From Streptomyces sp. CG 926 (lineage in GTDB: Bacteria > Actinomycetota > Actinomycetes > Streptomycetales > Streptomycetaceae): DNA of 64,000 bases. The DNA lies in assembly GCF_003148825.1 (NCBI RefSeq), contig NZ_QGGZ01000008.1:365153-429152 (forward strand). The letters run 5' to 3'. The notes beneath the pieces were generated by a model, which saw only the letters and a list, made by a program, of their open reading frames with translations, had not been told where the DNA came from and searched no databases. Below, piece by piece: positions 63,446 through 64,000 of the stretch (the stretch's first letter is position 1; every line of letters begins with the position of its first letter). The translations under genes and the position numbers were made by a program.

Positions 63446-64000
63446 GGTTCCGGCCGGGGCCGGGCGCGCGCCGCGGTGTCTCCTCGGGCGCCGAACGTGA
63501 CGCAGGGTCGGCAAGCGCGGCGGCAGTGCGTTCGGCGCCCTGCGGGGACACCCCGCCCCACACCCGCCCCCGCCCTCCACCCACTCCCACGCCGGACGAG
63601 CCACCGGGCCCCACCTCCGACACCGGCGGTGCACGAGGATCCGGTCCCGGAACGTGTCATGGGGCTCCCGCAGGGCGCCCAGGGCCGAGGTGCTGAGGTC
63701 GGGGGCGCCCCCCGCAGGGCGGCCCTGGGGCCGGGTGCAGGGAGGTCCGGGCCTGGGGACGTGTCGTGGCGCTCCCCGCAGAGCGGCTCTGGGGTCGGGT
63801 GCAGGGAGGTCCGGGCATGGGGACGTGTCGCGGCGCTCCCCGCAGGGTGCCCTTGGGTCGGGGGTGCTGAGGTCGGGGCCGGGTGTGTGTCGGGGCGCTC
63901 CCCGCAGGGCGCCGAACACACTGCCGCCCGACGTTCCGACCCCTCGTCACGTTCGGCGCCCGAGGAGACGCCCCGGCGCGCGCCCGGCCCCGGCGGAACC
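63446..64000. repeat. Long inverted repeat, right arm cut by the window end
   Basis: The left arm (63446-63548) and the reverse complement of the right arm (63899-64000) match over about 103 bases with some 11 differences and one indel by my count. Both begin GGTTCC and include CTCCTCGGGCGCCGAACGTG. The spacer of 350 bp contains tandem repeats. The outer end of the right arm lies beyond the window. No gene is present in this region. Confidence 0.85.
63667..63906. repeat. Tandem repeat of about 64 bp
   Basis: The anchor CCCGCAG recurs at 63667, 63711, 63775, 63839 and 63901 (spacings 44, 64, 64, 62). The units from 63711 and 63775 share CGGGTGCAGGGAGGTCCGGG and GGGGACGTGTCG in the same order. 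The last copy merges into the right arm of the inverted repeat. Confidence 0.85.

Noticed and set aside
62107..63921. 600-codon open frame on the minus strand at the window end
   Set aside because: It runs through the tandem repeats and over two plus-strand genes, and its sequence is an artefact of the repeat composition.

Overview
The window is a piece of a high-GC actinomycete chromosome, almost certainly Streptomyces. The evidence is very high GC with GTG and TTG starts, a nickel superoxide dismutase with its maturation protease, an actinobacterial two-in-one 2-oxoglutarate dehydrogenase (Kgd type), a conservon (four-gene CvnA-D signalling operon), an HspR-type site in front of lon, and a sporulation/growth FtsW plus penicillin-binding protein pair. 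Most genes are conserved core genes; no tRNA, rRNA, CRISPR array or complete mobile element was seen.

Layout. 1-9.8 kb: end of a PadR regulator, a Clp N-domain protein with its small HTH regulator and paired operators, a quinone oxidoreductase, NAD malic enzyme, a three-gene polar amino acid ABC transporter, a methyltransferase, a CGNR protein and the divergent sodX/sodN pair. 9.9-13.7 kb: HD phosphohydrolase, flavoprotein, XRE regulator and small proteins of unknown function. 13.8-27.0 kb: the most interesting block, eight genes on one strand: a trypsin-VMAP protein, a MoxR AAA ATPase, a large vWA (SAV_2336-type) protein, a 64-residue FxSxx-type precursor peptide, its radical SAM/SPASM maturase, an HExxH peptide hydroxylase and a TIR-STAND-TPR protein. 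27-34 kb: a small secreted protein, Kgd, and an OmpR-type two-component system. 34-45 kb: a GH3 glycosidase with divergent TetR regulator and operator, a lipoprotein, a GT39-like membrane glycosyltransferase, a rhodanese, a DUF4097 lipoprotein, Lon, a MarR regulator and a PP2C-like protein. 45-52 kb: the conservon, a styrene/indole-type monooxygenase and an NlpC/P60 endopeptidase. 52-57 kb: an ECF41 sigma factor with its carboxymuconolactone decarboxylase partner and a matching promoter, an integrase remnant, HAD and 2'-5' RNA ligase family proteins, SHOCT and DUF6325 proteins. 57-64 kb: FtsW, penicillin-binding protein, two divergent diiron enzymes, a TetR regulator, and a gene-free end with tandem repeats inside a long inverted repeat.

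How the key genes fit together (inference). The 13.8-27.0 kb block combines a VMAP/MoxR/vWA ternary system, a class predicted by comparative genomics to be a regulated conflict or self/non-self system, with a cyclophane RiPP pathway and a TIR-STAND sensor. A plausible reading is that the modified peptide is a signal or effector whose production or sensing is gated by the ATPase modules. The biological role is not established. Elsewhere the links are more conventional: HspR-like control of lon, ECF41 control of the decarboxylase-sigma operon, TetR control of the GH3 enzyme, and self-control of the Clp-N/HTH pair.
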